A stretch of 64,000 bases of DNA from Actinoplanes xinjiangensis. GTDB lineage: Bacteria; Actinomycetota; Actinomycetes; Mycobacteriales; Micromonosporaceae. A program made the position numbers and the translations under genes. Below are positions 49,340-56,922 of the stretch, in pieces. Position 1 is the stretch's first letter. Each line of letters opens with the position of its first letter. The notes under the pieces are model-generated. The model was given only the letters and a program-made list of their open reading frames with translations. It had not been told where the DNA came from and made no database searches. Where the stretch lies: the NCBI RefSeq assembly GCF_003148685.1, contig NZ_QGGR01000009.1, forward strand, positions 294,973 through 358,972, written 5' to 3'.

Positions 49340-49852
49340 TCACTCCGCGGGGGTCACTTCGAGGAGATGCTTGCGGTAGTGCGAGGCGAACGGCTCGGTG
49401 CCGTCGCCGAGCGCCGTCATCAGCTGACGGGAGGCCGCGAACGCGTGCTCGACCAGATCGTCCGGGTAGCCGAACTCCACCCGGTGTTCGGCGAACTCGT
49501 CCTCGTCCCGCAGCTCTACCAGACCCGTCTCGCGGCGCCGCACCGCGTCCAGGTCGAGGTCGATGATGTGAACCGTGTCACCCTCCCAGCGGGCCGGGGT
49601 GGTGATGTCGCAATACACCTCACTGGTCCGCGGGGGTGGGTTGAACATCCCGGTCCACCAGGCGTGATGCGGAATGAGCAGGACGAACGGGATCTGCTCG
49701 ACGGACGGGCGGCCGTGGTAGACAGACGCTGTACCCCGGGTCACACCGACCCAGACACCGAGGTCGTCCTCGGCCAGACGGCGGGCCGGGTAATCACGAT
49801 GCGCCGAACCGTCGTACTTCGTGTAGATGACCCGGACCATCTCGCTCGGCAT
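49340..49852 (-). CDS. DUF402 family protein
   Basis: 170 residues with the DUF402/FomD-like pattern: 'PFVLLIPHHAWWTGMFNPPP', 'VYCDITTPARWEGDTVHIIDLDLDAV' and 'DEDEFAEHRVEFGYPDDL'. The conserved acidic residues bind metal; characterised relatives hydrolyse nucleoside diphosphates or release CMP in fosfomycin synthesis. The ATG at 49852 was chosen since the longer frame upstream overlaps the divergent helicase gene and is Arg-rich. Confidence 0.88.
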   Translation of the reverse strand: MPSEMVRVIYTKYDGSAHRDYPARRLAEDDLGVWVGVTRGTASVYHGRPSVEQIPFVLLIPHHAWWTGMFNPPPRTSEVYCDITTPARWEGDTVHIIDLDLDAVRRRETGLVELRDEDEFAEHRVEFGYPDDLVEHAFAASRQLMTALGDGTEPFASHYRKHLLEVTPAE

Positions 49853-49908
49853 GGCTTGCACCCTAGCGGTGACCCGGATATGTCGGTGGTGGCGGGTACG
49901 GTTCCTGC

Positions 49909-51960
49909 GTGCCCGCAGCCAGTAGAAAAAAGGCAACCGCCGAGCAGATCCTCGCCGCCGCCGTGGGAGCGGTTCCCGGCGGTTCCGCCCGTCCCGGCCA
50001 GCAGGCGATGGTCGAGGCCATCGACAAGGCCGTGAAGAACAAGGAGCACCTGCTCGTCCAAGCGGGCACCGGCACCGGCAAGAGTCTCGGCTACCTGACA
50101 CCGGCCCTTCTCGTCGACGGCCCGGTGGTCGTCTCCACCGCCACCCTCGCCCTCCAGAACCAGCTCGTCGAGCACGATCTGCCCCGGCTCGCCGAGGCGG
50201 TCCAGCCGGTGCTCGGGCGCAAACCCACGTTCGCCGTCCTTAAGGGCCGGCACCACTACCTCTGCGCGGCGAAACTCGAGCACGCCGACGAGGAGGGCCC
50301 CACCGACACCCTCTTCGACGCCGAGCCCGCCGCACCCAAGGCCGGGCAGTGGCTCGGCGAGGGCGCCCGGCTCGGCAAACAGATCCTGCGCATCCGGAAG
50401 TGGTCGGAGAAGACACAGACCGGCGACCGCGACGAGCTCGACCCCGGCGTCGAGGACCTCGCCTGGCGCCAGGTGTCCATGCCGGCGCGCGACTGCGTCG
50501 GGGCGGGCCGATGCCCGTACGGGGCGGAGTGCTTCGCCGAGGCCTCCCGCGCCCGTGCCCGCGAGGCCGACATCGTCGTCACCAACCACAGCCTGCTCGC
50601 CGTCGACATGATCGCCGACCGGCAGATCGTCCCGCCGCACAAGCTCCTCATCGTCGACGAGGCACACGAGCTGGCCGACCGGGTCTCCTCGGCGGCGCAG
50701 GCCGAGATCACCCCCGAGGTGGTCGAGCGGGCCGGCCGCCGCTCCCGCACGATGATCACCCCGGCCGCCGCCGAGTCGCTGGCCGAGGCCGCCGACGCGC
50801 TCACCGTCTGTCTCGCCGACCTGCCCGCCGGGCGGCTCACCGACGGCCTCCCCGAGCGTCTGCGCCTGGCCGTCTCGATGATCGAGTCGGCCACCCGGGC
50901 CGGCCTCACCGCGATCGGCGAGATCAAGTCCGACGACCCCGACCCGGTCGGCAAACAGCAGGCCAAAGCGGTCCTCGACGAGCTGTCCACGACCTCGCAG
51001 CGGCTCCTCGAGGAGAACTCCTACGACGTCGCCTGGGTGGAGAAATCCGACCTCGGCAGTGGGCGGCGCGCGCTGGTCGTGGCGCCGCTCTCGGTCGCCG
51101 GCACACTCTCGGACAAGCTGTATGCCGACCGGACCGTGGTGGTCACCTCGGCGACGCTGACCCTCGGCGGCCGGTTCGACACGGTGGCGCGGTCGCTCGG
51201 CCTGCCGGTCTCGGCGCCCGGCCCCTCGCCGGCTGCCCCCGCCTCGTCCGGTCCGCCGGCCTCGTCCACCTCGTCCACCTCCTCCGGGGACGGGTGGACC
51301 TCGCTCGACGTCGGTTCGCCGTTCGACTATCCCAAGCAGGGCATTCTGTACGTTGCGGCGCACCTGCCGCGGCCGGCTGCCTCCGGTCTGCCCGACGCGG
51401 CCGGGGCCGAGCTGCTCCGGCTGGTGGAGGCGCTCGGGGGGCGTACCCTCGGGCTCTTCTCCTCCCGGAAGGCCGCGACCCAGGCCGCCGAGCTGCTGCG
51501 CGCCAAGACCGACCTGCCGATCCTGCTCCAGGGCGAGGAGACCCTGCCGATCCTGGTCCGCAAGTTCAAGGAGGAGCAGTCCAGCTGCCTCTTCGGCGTG
51601 ATGTCCCTGTGGCAGGGCGTCGACGTCCCCGGCGAGGCCTGCCAGCTCGTCGTGATCGACCGCCTGCCGTTCCCCCGCCCCGACGAGCCCCTCGCCGCGG
51701 CCCGGGCGGCGGCCGTCGACGCCTCCGGCGGCTCCGGATTCTCCGCCGTCAGCGTCCCCATCGCCGCGGTCCGCCTCGCCCAGGGAGTCGGCCGCCTGAT
51801 CCGCTCCACCGGTGACAAGGGCGTCGTCGCCGTCCTCGACTCCCGCCTGGAGACGGCCCGCGGTTACGGCGCGTTCCTCCGCAAGTCCCTGCCCCCGTTC
51901 TGGTACACGACGCGCCCCGACGTCGCCGAGGGCGCCCTCCGCCGCCTCGCCAACGCCTGA
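49909..51960 (+). CDS. DinG/XPD-like ATP-dependent DNA helicase
   Basis: 683 residues of superfamily 2 helicase. Walker A AGTGTGKS (about 52-59), the DEAH box in 'LLIVDEAHEL', and four Cys including 'DCVGAGRCPYGAECF' that should bind a 4Fe-4S cluster. The C-terminal motor has 'LWQGVDVPGEACQLVVIDRLPFPRPDEP' and 'RLAQGVGRLIRS'. It unwinds 5' overhang DNA in repair. A Ser/Pro-rich linker (about 441-463) is unusual. GTG start at 49909; divergent from DUF402. Confidence 0.93.
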   Translation: MPAASRKKATAEQILAAAVGAVPGGSARPGQQAMVEAIDKAVKNKEHLLVQAGTGTGKSLGYLTPALLVDGPVVVSTATLALQNQLVEHDLPRLAEAVQPVLGRKPTFAVLKGRHHYLCAAKLEHADEEGPTDTLFDAEPAAPKAGQWLGEGARLGKQILRIRKWSEKTQTGDRDELDPGVEDLAWRQVSMPARDCVGAGRCPYGAECFAEASRARAREADIVVTNHSLLAVDMIADRQIVPPHKLLIVDEAHELADRVSSAAQAEITPEVVERAGRRSRTMITPAAAESLAEAADALTVCLADLPAGRLTDGLPERLRLAVSMIESATRAGLTAIGEIKSDDPDPVGKQQAKAVLDELSTTSQRLLEENSYDVAWVEKSDLGSGRRALVVAPLSVAGTLSDKLYADRTVVVTSATLTLGGRFDTVARSLGLPVSAPGPSPAAPASSGPPASSTSSTSSGDGWTSLDVGSPFDYPKQGILYVAAHLPRPAASGLPDAAGAELLRLVEALGGRTLGLFSSRKAATQAAELLRAKTDLPILLQGEETLPILVRKFKEEQSSCLFGVMSLWQGVDVPGEACQLVVIDRLPFPRPDEPLAAARAAAVDASGGSGFSAVSVPIAAVRLAQGVGRLIRSTGDKGVVAVLDSRLETARGYGAFLRKSLPPFWYTTRPDVAEGALRRLANA

Positions 51961-51973
51961 AAGGACCACCCCT

Positions 51974-52420
51974 TTGATCCACATCGCGTGCACGTTCCTG
52001 GTCGACCGGAGCGGTGCGCTGCTCCTGCAACTGCGGGACGACAAGGCGCCCTACCATCCGAACGTGTGGGGCCTGCCCGGCGGCGCGATCGAGGACGGGG
52101 AGACGGCCGAGGAGGCCGCCGTCCGGGAGCTGTGGGAGGAGACCCGGCTGCGGCCGGAAGCGCCGCTGCGGCTCTTCGCCCGCCAGGAACTGCCCGAGGA
52201 GGGCCGCGTGAAGAACTACTTCTACGGCGCGACCACCGCCACCCAGGACGACGTGGTCCTCGGCGAGGGCGCGGCGATGCTCTTCATCCCGGCCCCCGAG
52301 GTGCTGGGCCGGCCGTTCACCCCGGGCAGCGCGGAGATCATCGAACGCTTCCTGGCCTCCCCCGAGTGCATCGCCATCAGCGCGTCTCAGGTCGATTCGC
52401 CGAAGAGTGATGGCCGCTGA
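51974..52420 (+). CDS. NUDIX hydrolase
   Basis: 148 residues. The Nudix box is complete (GGAIEDGETAEEAAVRELWE then ETRL), with the metal-binding Glu residues in place. 'VWGLPGG' precedes it. Substrate not predictable, perhaps a nucleotide or ADP-sugar. The TTG at 51974 was chosen because AAAGGA lies 8 bases before it and it sits 13 bases after the helicase stop. Confidence 0.9.
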   Translation: MIHIACTFLVDRSGALLLQLRDDKAPYHPNVWGLPGGAIEDGETAEEAAVRELWEETRLRPEAPLRLFARQELPEEGRVKNYFYGATTATQDDVVLGEGAAMLFIPAPEVLGRPFTPGSAEIIERFLASPECIAISASQVDSPKSDGR

Positions 52421-52529
52421 CTTCCCCTCGCCTAGTAGTCATGGATAAGCTTGCTCCATGACGAGCAGAGGATCGGGCTTCTCGCATTCACCCGGTGCGC
52501 CCGTCGGCGCCGCGGCATACCGTGGACGT

Positions 52530-52799
52530 ATGGCCGGCGTCGAGAGCGATGCATCGCGCCGCGCTCGGGAAACCGAGCCGGTGACCGTCGAGCTGGAGAG
52601 AAAGGCACTGTTCGCCGCGCGTGCGGCGGCCCGGGCCAAGGGCCTGTCCCTGTCCGAGTGGCTGTCCCGGGTGGCTTGGGAGCAGGCCGTCACCGAGGCG
52701 GCTGAGACAAGTGCCGGGCAGTGCCGTTTGCACCCTGACGAGCCACCGGGTTGGGAAGACGCGGCGCTCGACCGCATCTTCGGTCAGGACGCGGCGTGA
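52530..52799 (+). CDS. Putative antitoxin of a MazEF-like pair
   Basis: 89 residues. The centre ('TVELERKALFAARAAARAKGLSLSEWLSRVAWEQAV') looks like a ribbon-helix-helix DNA-binding domain. The C-terminal part (HPDEPPGWEDAALDRIF) is Trp- and acid-rich, as in toxin-neutralising tails. The stop overlaps the toxin start (GTGA at 52796). An in-frame ATG at 52458 would add 24 residues; the shorter start is preferred by content. Confidence 0.8.
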   Translation: MAGVESDASRRARETEPVTVELERKALFAARAAARAKGLSLSEWLSRVAWEQAVTEAAETSAGQCRLHPDEPPGWEDAALDRIFGQDAA

Positions 52800-53098
52800 G
52801 GCGAGGCGACGTCTGGACAGCGGTCCGTCTCGGCCATGAGCGCAAAGTCGTCATCGTCGGAAACGATGTGCTGAACGACCGCCATGAAGGAGTGCTCGCC
52901 GTTCCGCTGTCCGACGTCCATGAGCCCGACCTTGTCATGCCGTCGGTTCACGACAGCGAAGGCAAACCGCTGGGGACGTTCCTTACCCACCGCGTCGGCC
53001 AGGTGAGCAAGGCTTATCTGACCTCACGGGCGGCGGTCCTCGACCAGGCCAGCCAGGAGAGTGTGGATATAGCGCTGCGGGCGGCGCTCGATCTTTGA
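52796..53098 (+). CDS. MazF/PemK-like endoribonuclease toxin
   Basis: 100 residues opening with the family motif 'RRGDVWTAVRLGHERKVVIV', then 'GVLAVPLSD' and the end 'GTFLTHRVGQVSKAYLTSRAAVLDQ'. MazF toxins cut mRNA. The residues that usually act (Arg near position 25-30 and Ser/Thr in 'P.SD') are only partly recognisable, so activity is uncertain. GTG start overlaps the antitoxin stop, the typical layout. Confidence 0.82.
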   Translation: MRRGDVWTAVRLGHERKVVIVGNDVLNDRHEGVLAVPLSDVHEPDLVMPSVHDSEGKPLGTFLTHRVGQVSKAYLTSRAAVLDQASQESVDIALRAALDL

Positions 53099-53113
53099 GC
53101 GTGGCGTGTCACC

Positions 53114-54229
53114 ATGGCTGCCGTGACGGGGCCGGGCTATGGGTATCCGCCGCCGGAGGACTCGGGTCCGCGGCGGCGGTGGCTGCCGGGCGGCTCGGGT
53201 CCGCGGCGGTGGTTGCCGGTCGTGGCCGGGGTCTGGGGTGTGGTGCTGGTCGCCGCCGTCTTCTGGTCGGTGCGTAACGATCCGCCGACCGTGCCCGAGC
53301 AGCAGGACGTCGAGCAGGCGATGGGCGTGCTCCGGGTCGCCTCCGGTGCGGTCGCCGCCGCGGCACAGGATGAGCGGTGGGCGCTGAGCCTCGGTGCGAC
53401 ACAGGTCGAGGAATGTGCGATCACCCCGGCGTGGCAGGGGCAGGAGGCCAGCCGCGAAGTGACCCTCTACGTCCCCGAAAGCGATGCGCGGACGGCACTC
53501 GACACCGTCGCCGCCGGACTGCCCACCGCCTACCGGGCCGGAGTGATCACCGCCCGTGGGGGCACCCGCCTCTCGTTCTTCGCCGACGCGGGACAACATG
53601 TCGGGGTCGAGGCCGAGGCGCACGCCGCCGACCAGGTGCTCAAGCTGCATGTCTTCACCGGCTGCCGGCCGAGCGTGGACGACCTGGACCTGACCGATCC
53701 GGCGGCCGGTCCAGCGCCGGCCGTCCTCGACACCGTCGTCGCCGAGATCACCGCGACCGCAGCCGGAGACCCGTCCGGCCCGTCGGACCCGCTTGGCCCG
53801 AGCGGCACACCCACTTCCGAACCTTCGTCCGGCCCGCCCGGCTCGAGCGGCACGTCTACTCCCGCGGCCCCGTTCGGCTCGCCCGGCTTGAGTGGCACGC
53901 CTAATCTGGCGCCCCCGAGCGGCCTGCCGGGCACGCCCGGCCCGACCAGCGCGCCCACTTCCGCATCCCCGAGCGGCCCGAGTGGGAGTGCGGGAGCGGG
54001 CGAGGCCAGGGCGGTCGTCTGTCCGGACGGAGGGACGGTGTCGACCTTCGTTCGAGACGCGGGACCGGTCGTGGGGGAGAGCGGCCCACGCGGGGTGCCG
54101 GAGGGGACGGTTCCGGTGTGGGCGGACGCGGGCGGTTGGGCGTACCGCAGCGGTCCTGTGTCGGTGGTGGTCAACGCCGACCGTGACCGTTTCCGGGTGA
54201 GCGTGACCACCGCCTGTCGTGCCGGCTGA
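53114..54229 (+). CDS. Membrane-anchored protein with Pro/Gly/Ser linker
   Basis: 371 residues. A cytoplasmic Pro/Arg-rich start, one membrane helix (about 34-52), an extracytoplasmic alpha/beta domain (about 60-205) with two Cys, then a 90-residue low-complexity linker of repeated 'GPPGSSGT'-type units. A final domain of about 80 residues has two Cys ('VVCPDGG', 'TTACRAG'). No family recognised. The linker arose by repeat growth, and a similar repeat tract follows the stop. Confidence 0.75.
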   Translation: MAAVTGPGYGYPPPEDSGPRRRWLPGGSGPRRWLPVVAGVWGVVLVAAVFWSVRNDPPTVPEQQDVEQAMGVLRVASGAVAAAAQDERWALSLGATQVEECAITPAWQGQEASREVTLYVPESDARTALDTVAAGLPTAYRAGVITARGGTRLSFFADAGQHVGVEAEAHAADQVLKLHVFTGCRPSVDDLDLTDPAAGPAPAVLDTVVAEITATAAGDPSGPSDPLGPSGTPTSEPSSGPPGSSGTSTPAAPFGSPGLSGTPNLAPPSGLPGTPGPTSAPTSASPSGPSGSAGAGEARAVVCPDGGTVSTFVRDAGPVVGESGPRGVPEGTVPVWADAGGWAYRSGPVSVVVNADRDRFRVSVTTACRAG

Positions 54230-54258
54230 AAGCCGGAGGCAAAGCCCCGGGACCGTCT

Positions 54259-54389
54259 GAGCCCAGTTGCTGGCTGAGCCCAGTTGCCGTCTGAGCCCGG
54301 TGACTGGCAAACCCGGTGACTGGCAAACCCGGTGACTGGCAAGCGCGGTGACCGGTAAGCCCGGTGACTGGTAAGCCGGTGACCGGCTG
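54259..54389 (+). repeat. Tandem short repeats downstream of a stop codon
   Basis: Two 17-base units (GAGCCCAGTTGCTGGCT type, 54259-54292) lead into about six 16-base units of CCCGGTGACTGGCAAA type from 54296 to 54389. The segment just after (CCGGCTGAAACTGGAGGC) resembles the 3' end of the preceding gene, so the array probably grew from that end. Confidence 0.85.
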
Positions 54390-54451
54390 AAACTGGAGGC
54401 CGCCTGGAACCGGAGGCCGGGGCTGGGCGTAGTCGGCGGGGAGGGCGGCCG

Positions 54452-54814
54452 TCAGTAGACGAGGGCCTGGGCGCCGTCGGACATGATCTCCTCGACGAAG
54501 ACGGCGGCGCCGGCTATGCGGATGCCGGGGATCACGTCGGCGGGGGTGATCTCGCGGCGGGCCGCGCACTGGGTGCAGGCGGTGACCCGGCCGGCTTCCA
54601 GGAGGAGTTCGAGCAGGTCGGGCAGCGGGGCGGCGTGAGCCAGGTCGAACGTCGCGGCGCGGCCGGGCAGGGCGAACCAGGTGGACTCGCCGGTGAGCCA
54701 GAGCGACACGTCGACTCCGGCGGTCGCGGCGGTGGCGGCCACGTTGAATGCCTGGTTACAGCGTTCCGGGGCGTCGGCTCCGGCGGTGGCCTTGACGACC
54801 AGCAAACGTGCCAT
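54452..54814 (-). CDS. DsrE-family protein
   Basis: 120 residues with the DsrE/F fold: 'RLLVVKATAGADAPERCNQAFNVAATAATAG', 'VSLWLTGEST' and 'GRVTACTQCAARREI', with a CxxC-like TACTQC where active members carry sulfur. It may move or bind sulfane sulfur. The ATG at 54814 was preferred over one four codons earlier. It is convergent with the repeat tract. Confidence 0.87.
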   Translation of the reverse strand: MARLLVVKATAGADAPERCNQAFNVAATAATAGVDVSLWLTGESTWFALPGRAATFDLAHAAPLPDLLELLLEAGRVTACTQCAARREITPADVIPGIRIAGAAVFVEEIMSDGAQALVY

Positions 54815-54840
54815 AGCGGCCAGCATAAGATGGGCCGGTC

Positions 54841-54945
54841 ATGGTTACGGAGATCGGGTTCGTGAGTCTGCTGGTGGCCGCCCTCGGTGGGCTGGCCGGC
54901 GGCTTCGGCTATCTGGCAATGCGCATTTCGAGGGGACGCTGGTGA
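54841..54945 (+). CDS. Possible 34-residue membrane peptide
   Basis: A short frame from ATG 54841 reads MVTEIGFVSLLVAALGG then LAGGFGYLAMRISRGRW, a single hydrophobic helix with a basic C-terminus. Its TGA overlaps the nitrobindin start (GTGA at 54942), which suggests translational coupling. GC at third codon positions is high. No homologue known to me. Confidence 0.45.
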   Translation: MVTEIGFVSLLVAALGGLAGGFGYLAMRISRGRW

Positions 54946-55541
54946 GCAACGAGACGGAAAACCCGCTGGGACCGCCGCCGTGGCTCAACGCTCCGCCGGT
55001 CGAGGGCTACCCCTATGAGGACACCCACGACCTGCGGTCCGGGCCGGATCTGCATCCGTCGCTGCTCGGGCTGCTGCCGTTCGTCGGGTTGTGGCGTGGG
55101 CGTGGGCAGGGTGGGTTCCCGCATGAGGACGACTACAACTTCGCCCAGGAGATCCGGATCAGCCACGACGGCCGGTCCTTCCTGCGGTATGAGTCGCGGG
55201 CCTGGCTGCTCGACGAAGACTCGAAGCCGCTCGGGCAGGCGCTGGTCGAGTCCGGGTTCTGGCGTCCGGTGCTGGTCGACGGCCGGCCGGGCGACGAGAT
55301 GGAAGCCACGATGATCCGCCCGGACGGCGTGGCGGAACTGTATCTGGGCAAGGCGGCCACGACCCGGCTGGAGATGGCGGCGGACGCGGTGGCCTACACG
55401 CCGTCCGGCCTGCACGTCACCGGCGGTCACCGGCTGTTCGGGGTCGTCGAGGGCGCGCTGCTCTACGCGCACGAGATCGCGGTCGACGACAGTGGTCTGA
55501 AGCCGCACATGTCCGCACGTCTACTCCGCATCGGCGGCTGA
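54942..55541 (+). CDS. FABP-like heme-binding protein (nitrobindin)
   Basis: 199 residues of the DUF1794/nitrobindin ten-strand barrel. The family signature GxWxGxG appears as 'PFVGLWRGRGQGGFP', followed by 'YESRAWLLDEDSKPL', 'SGFWRPV' and a C-terminal 'GALLYAHEIA' with the expected heme-binding His. Such proteins bind ferric heme and isomerise peroxynitrite. The gene order with a Fur-type regulator and YgfZ nearby is usual in actinobacteria. GTG start overlaps the small upstream ORF. Confidence 0.92.
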   Translation: MSNETENPLGPPPWLNAPPVEGYPYEDTHDLRSGPDLHPSLLGLLPFVGLWRGRGQGGFPHEDDYNFAQEIRISHDGRSFLRYESRAWLLDEDSKPLGQALVESGFWRPVLVDGRPGDEMEATMIRPDGVAELYLGKAATTRLEMAADAVAYTPSGLHVTGGHRLFGVVEGALLYAHEIAVDDSGLKPHMSARLLRIGG

Positions 55542-55547
55542 AAAACA

Positions 55548-55726
55548 AGCTGGCTCCCACCGCTGTCTCAGCCGTGCTGAGACAGCGGTGGCAACCAGCC
55601 GCGAGATTTCAGCTGGCTCTCACCGCTGTCTCGAGCGCGCTGAGACAGCGGTGGGGACCAGCCGTGGGGGTGTGGCTGGCTCTCACCGCTGTCTCGGGGA
55701 CGCTGAGACAGCGGTGAGAGCCAGCT
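55548..55726. repeat. Three copies of the palindromic intergenic repeat
   Basis: Copies at about 55548-55600, 55610-55663 and 55674-55726 fill the space between the convergent nitrobindin and aminotransferase genes. The third has the longest perfect pairing (AGCTGGCTCTCACCGCTGTC on the minus side). Spacing and sequence match the 421-601 cluster. Confidence 0.9.
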
Positions 55727-55743
55727 TTGTCTGGGGCGGGAGT

Positions 55744-56481
55744 TCAGAGGCCCAGCAAGGACAGGAGGCGGGGGGTCCAGGGCGAGCGGGGGCGGGGGAT
55801 CCCGTCCAGTTCGGTCACCTCGGCCATGCCCCGCAAGGAGGACGTCAGCCAGATCGTGTCGGCGGCGGCCAGCTCCGGCAGCGTGATCATCCGCTCGGCC
55901 GGGCGCAGACCCACCGACGGCGCCAGCGACAGCAGGTGGCCGGCGGTGATGCCGGGCAGGATGTCCGCCTCGGCGGGCGGGACCGTGCACAGTTCGTCGC
56001 CGGTCAGCCAGACCACCGAGGAGGTGGGGGCCTCCAGGACGTACCCCTCGGTGGAGAGCCAGATCAGGTCGTCGGCGCCCTGCCGGATCGCCCAGCGGCG
56101 GGCCGCGAAGTTCTCCGCGTAGGACAGTGATTTGGCGCCCGTGATGGACCATGGTGGGCGCCGCCGGACGGAGATCCCCCGGTCGGCGCTGAGGACGCGG
56201 ATCCCGGCGTGGCGTTCCCGCAGCGCGGACTCCGGGAACGGGGCGATCGAGATGTCCAGCAGGGTCCGGGTGTAGACGATCCGGAGGACGCCAGTCGTGT
56301 CGAAGACGCGTTCCCGGACCGGGGTGAGGTCGGGTTCGGGCAGTCCGACGATCGCGGCCGAGCGGGACAGCCGGGCCAGATGCTCGTCGAGCAGCCACGG
56401 CCCGGCCGGGCGCAGGTGCACGGTTTCGAAGACGCCGTCACCGAGCAGGTCGGTGGGCGCGACAAGGATCCGGTCGTTCAC
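55744..56481 (-). CDS. Class IV PLP aminotransferase, aminodeoxychorismate lyase-like
   Basis: 245 residues of the branched-chain/ADC-lyase fold: 'GDGVFETVHL' at the start, the PLP lysine in 'TGAKSLSYAEN' (about K117), 'EAPTSSVVWL' for the cofactor phosphate, and 'ILPGITAGHLL'. It would release 4-aminobenzoate from aminodeoxychorismate for folate, or act as a D-amino acid transaminase; the sequence does not decide. A folate role agrees with the nearby folate-binding YgfZ gene. GTG start at 56481. Confidence 0.87.
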   Translation of the reverse strand: MNDRILVAPTDLLGDGVFETVHLRPAGPWLLDEHLARLSRSAAIVGLPEPDLTPVRERVFDTTGVLRIVYTRTLLDISIAPFPESALRERHAGIRVLSADRGISVRRRPPWSITGAKSLSYAENFAARRWAIRQGADDLIWLSTEGYVLEAPTSSVVWLTGDELCTVPPAEADILPGITAGHLLSLAPSVGLRPAERMITLPELAAADTIWLTSSLRGMAEVTELDGIPRPRSPWTPRLLSLLGL

Positions 56482-56499
56482 CCGAACTATGCTCGTCTG
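56482..56499. promoter_or_regulatory. 18-bp divergent promoter with leaderless starts
   Basis: Only 18 bases separate two divergent start codons. TATGCT (56488-56493) is a fair -10 for the rightward gene with 6 bases to its GTG, which implies a leaderless mRNA. The reverse strand reads CATAGT over the same bases, a possible -10 for the leftward gene. Confidence 0.5.
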
Positions 56500-56922
56500 G
56501 TGTCCGCCACATCGCTAGCCGCCATGCTCCGCGAGCGGGGCCTGCGACTCACTCCGCAGCGTCAGCTGATCCTCGAAGCGGTGCACGAACTCGGTCATGC
56601 GACACCCGAGTCGGTGCACAATGCGGTCCGTGAGCGGGCTGCCGGGGTCAACATCACCACGGTGTACCGGACCTTGGAGCTGCTGGAGGAGCTCGGTCTG
56701 GTCAATCACACCCATCTGTCCCACGGTTCGCCGACCTATCATGCGGCCGGCGAGGATCAGCACGTCCATCTGGTGTGCCGGACGTGCGGTTCGATCGCCG
56801 AGGTGGATCCGGCGGTGATGGATCCGGTGACCGGCCGGTTGTTGCGCGAGCGGGACTTCCGGGTCGATGTGGGGCACGTCTCGCTGTTCGGGCTGTGCGG
56901 CAACTGTAGGGAGACCGAGTGA
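56500..56922 (+). CDS. nur: Fur-family metalloregulator, Nur-like
   Basis: 140 residues. The winged-helix part ('LRERGLRLTPQRQLILEAVHELGHATPESV', 'GVNITTVYRTLELLEELGLVNH') and metal ligands ('HGSPTYH', 'DQHVHLVCRTCG', 'GLCGNC' with two CxxC) are clear. Sequence and neighbours resemble the nickel-responsive Nur of Streptomyces more than Fur or Zur; this subfamily call is from memory. It would repress nickel uptake and sodF. GTG start at 56500; the stop overlaps ygfZ (GTGA). Confidence 0.82.
   Translation: MSATSLAAMLRERGLRLTPQRQLILEAVHELGHATPESVHNAVRERAAGVNITTVYRTLELLEELGLVNHTHLSHGSPTYHAAGEDQHVHLVCRTCGSIAEVDPAVMDPVTGRLLRERDFRVDVGHVSLFGLCGNCRETE

Noticed and set aside
49741..52044. 767-codon leftward frame opposite the DinG-like helicase
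   Set aside because: The forward frame has all helicase motifs; the reverse frame is low-complexity Arg/Gly/Leu/Asp and overlaps DUF402 as well.
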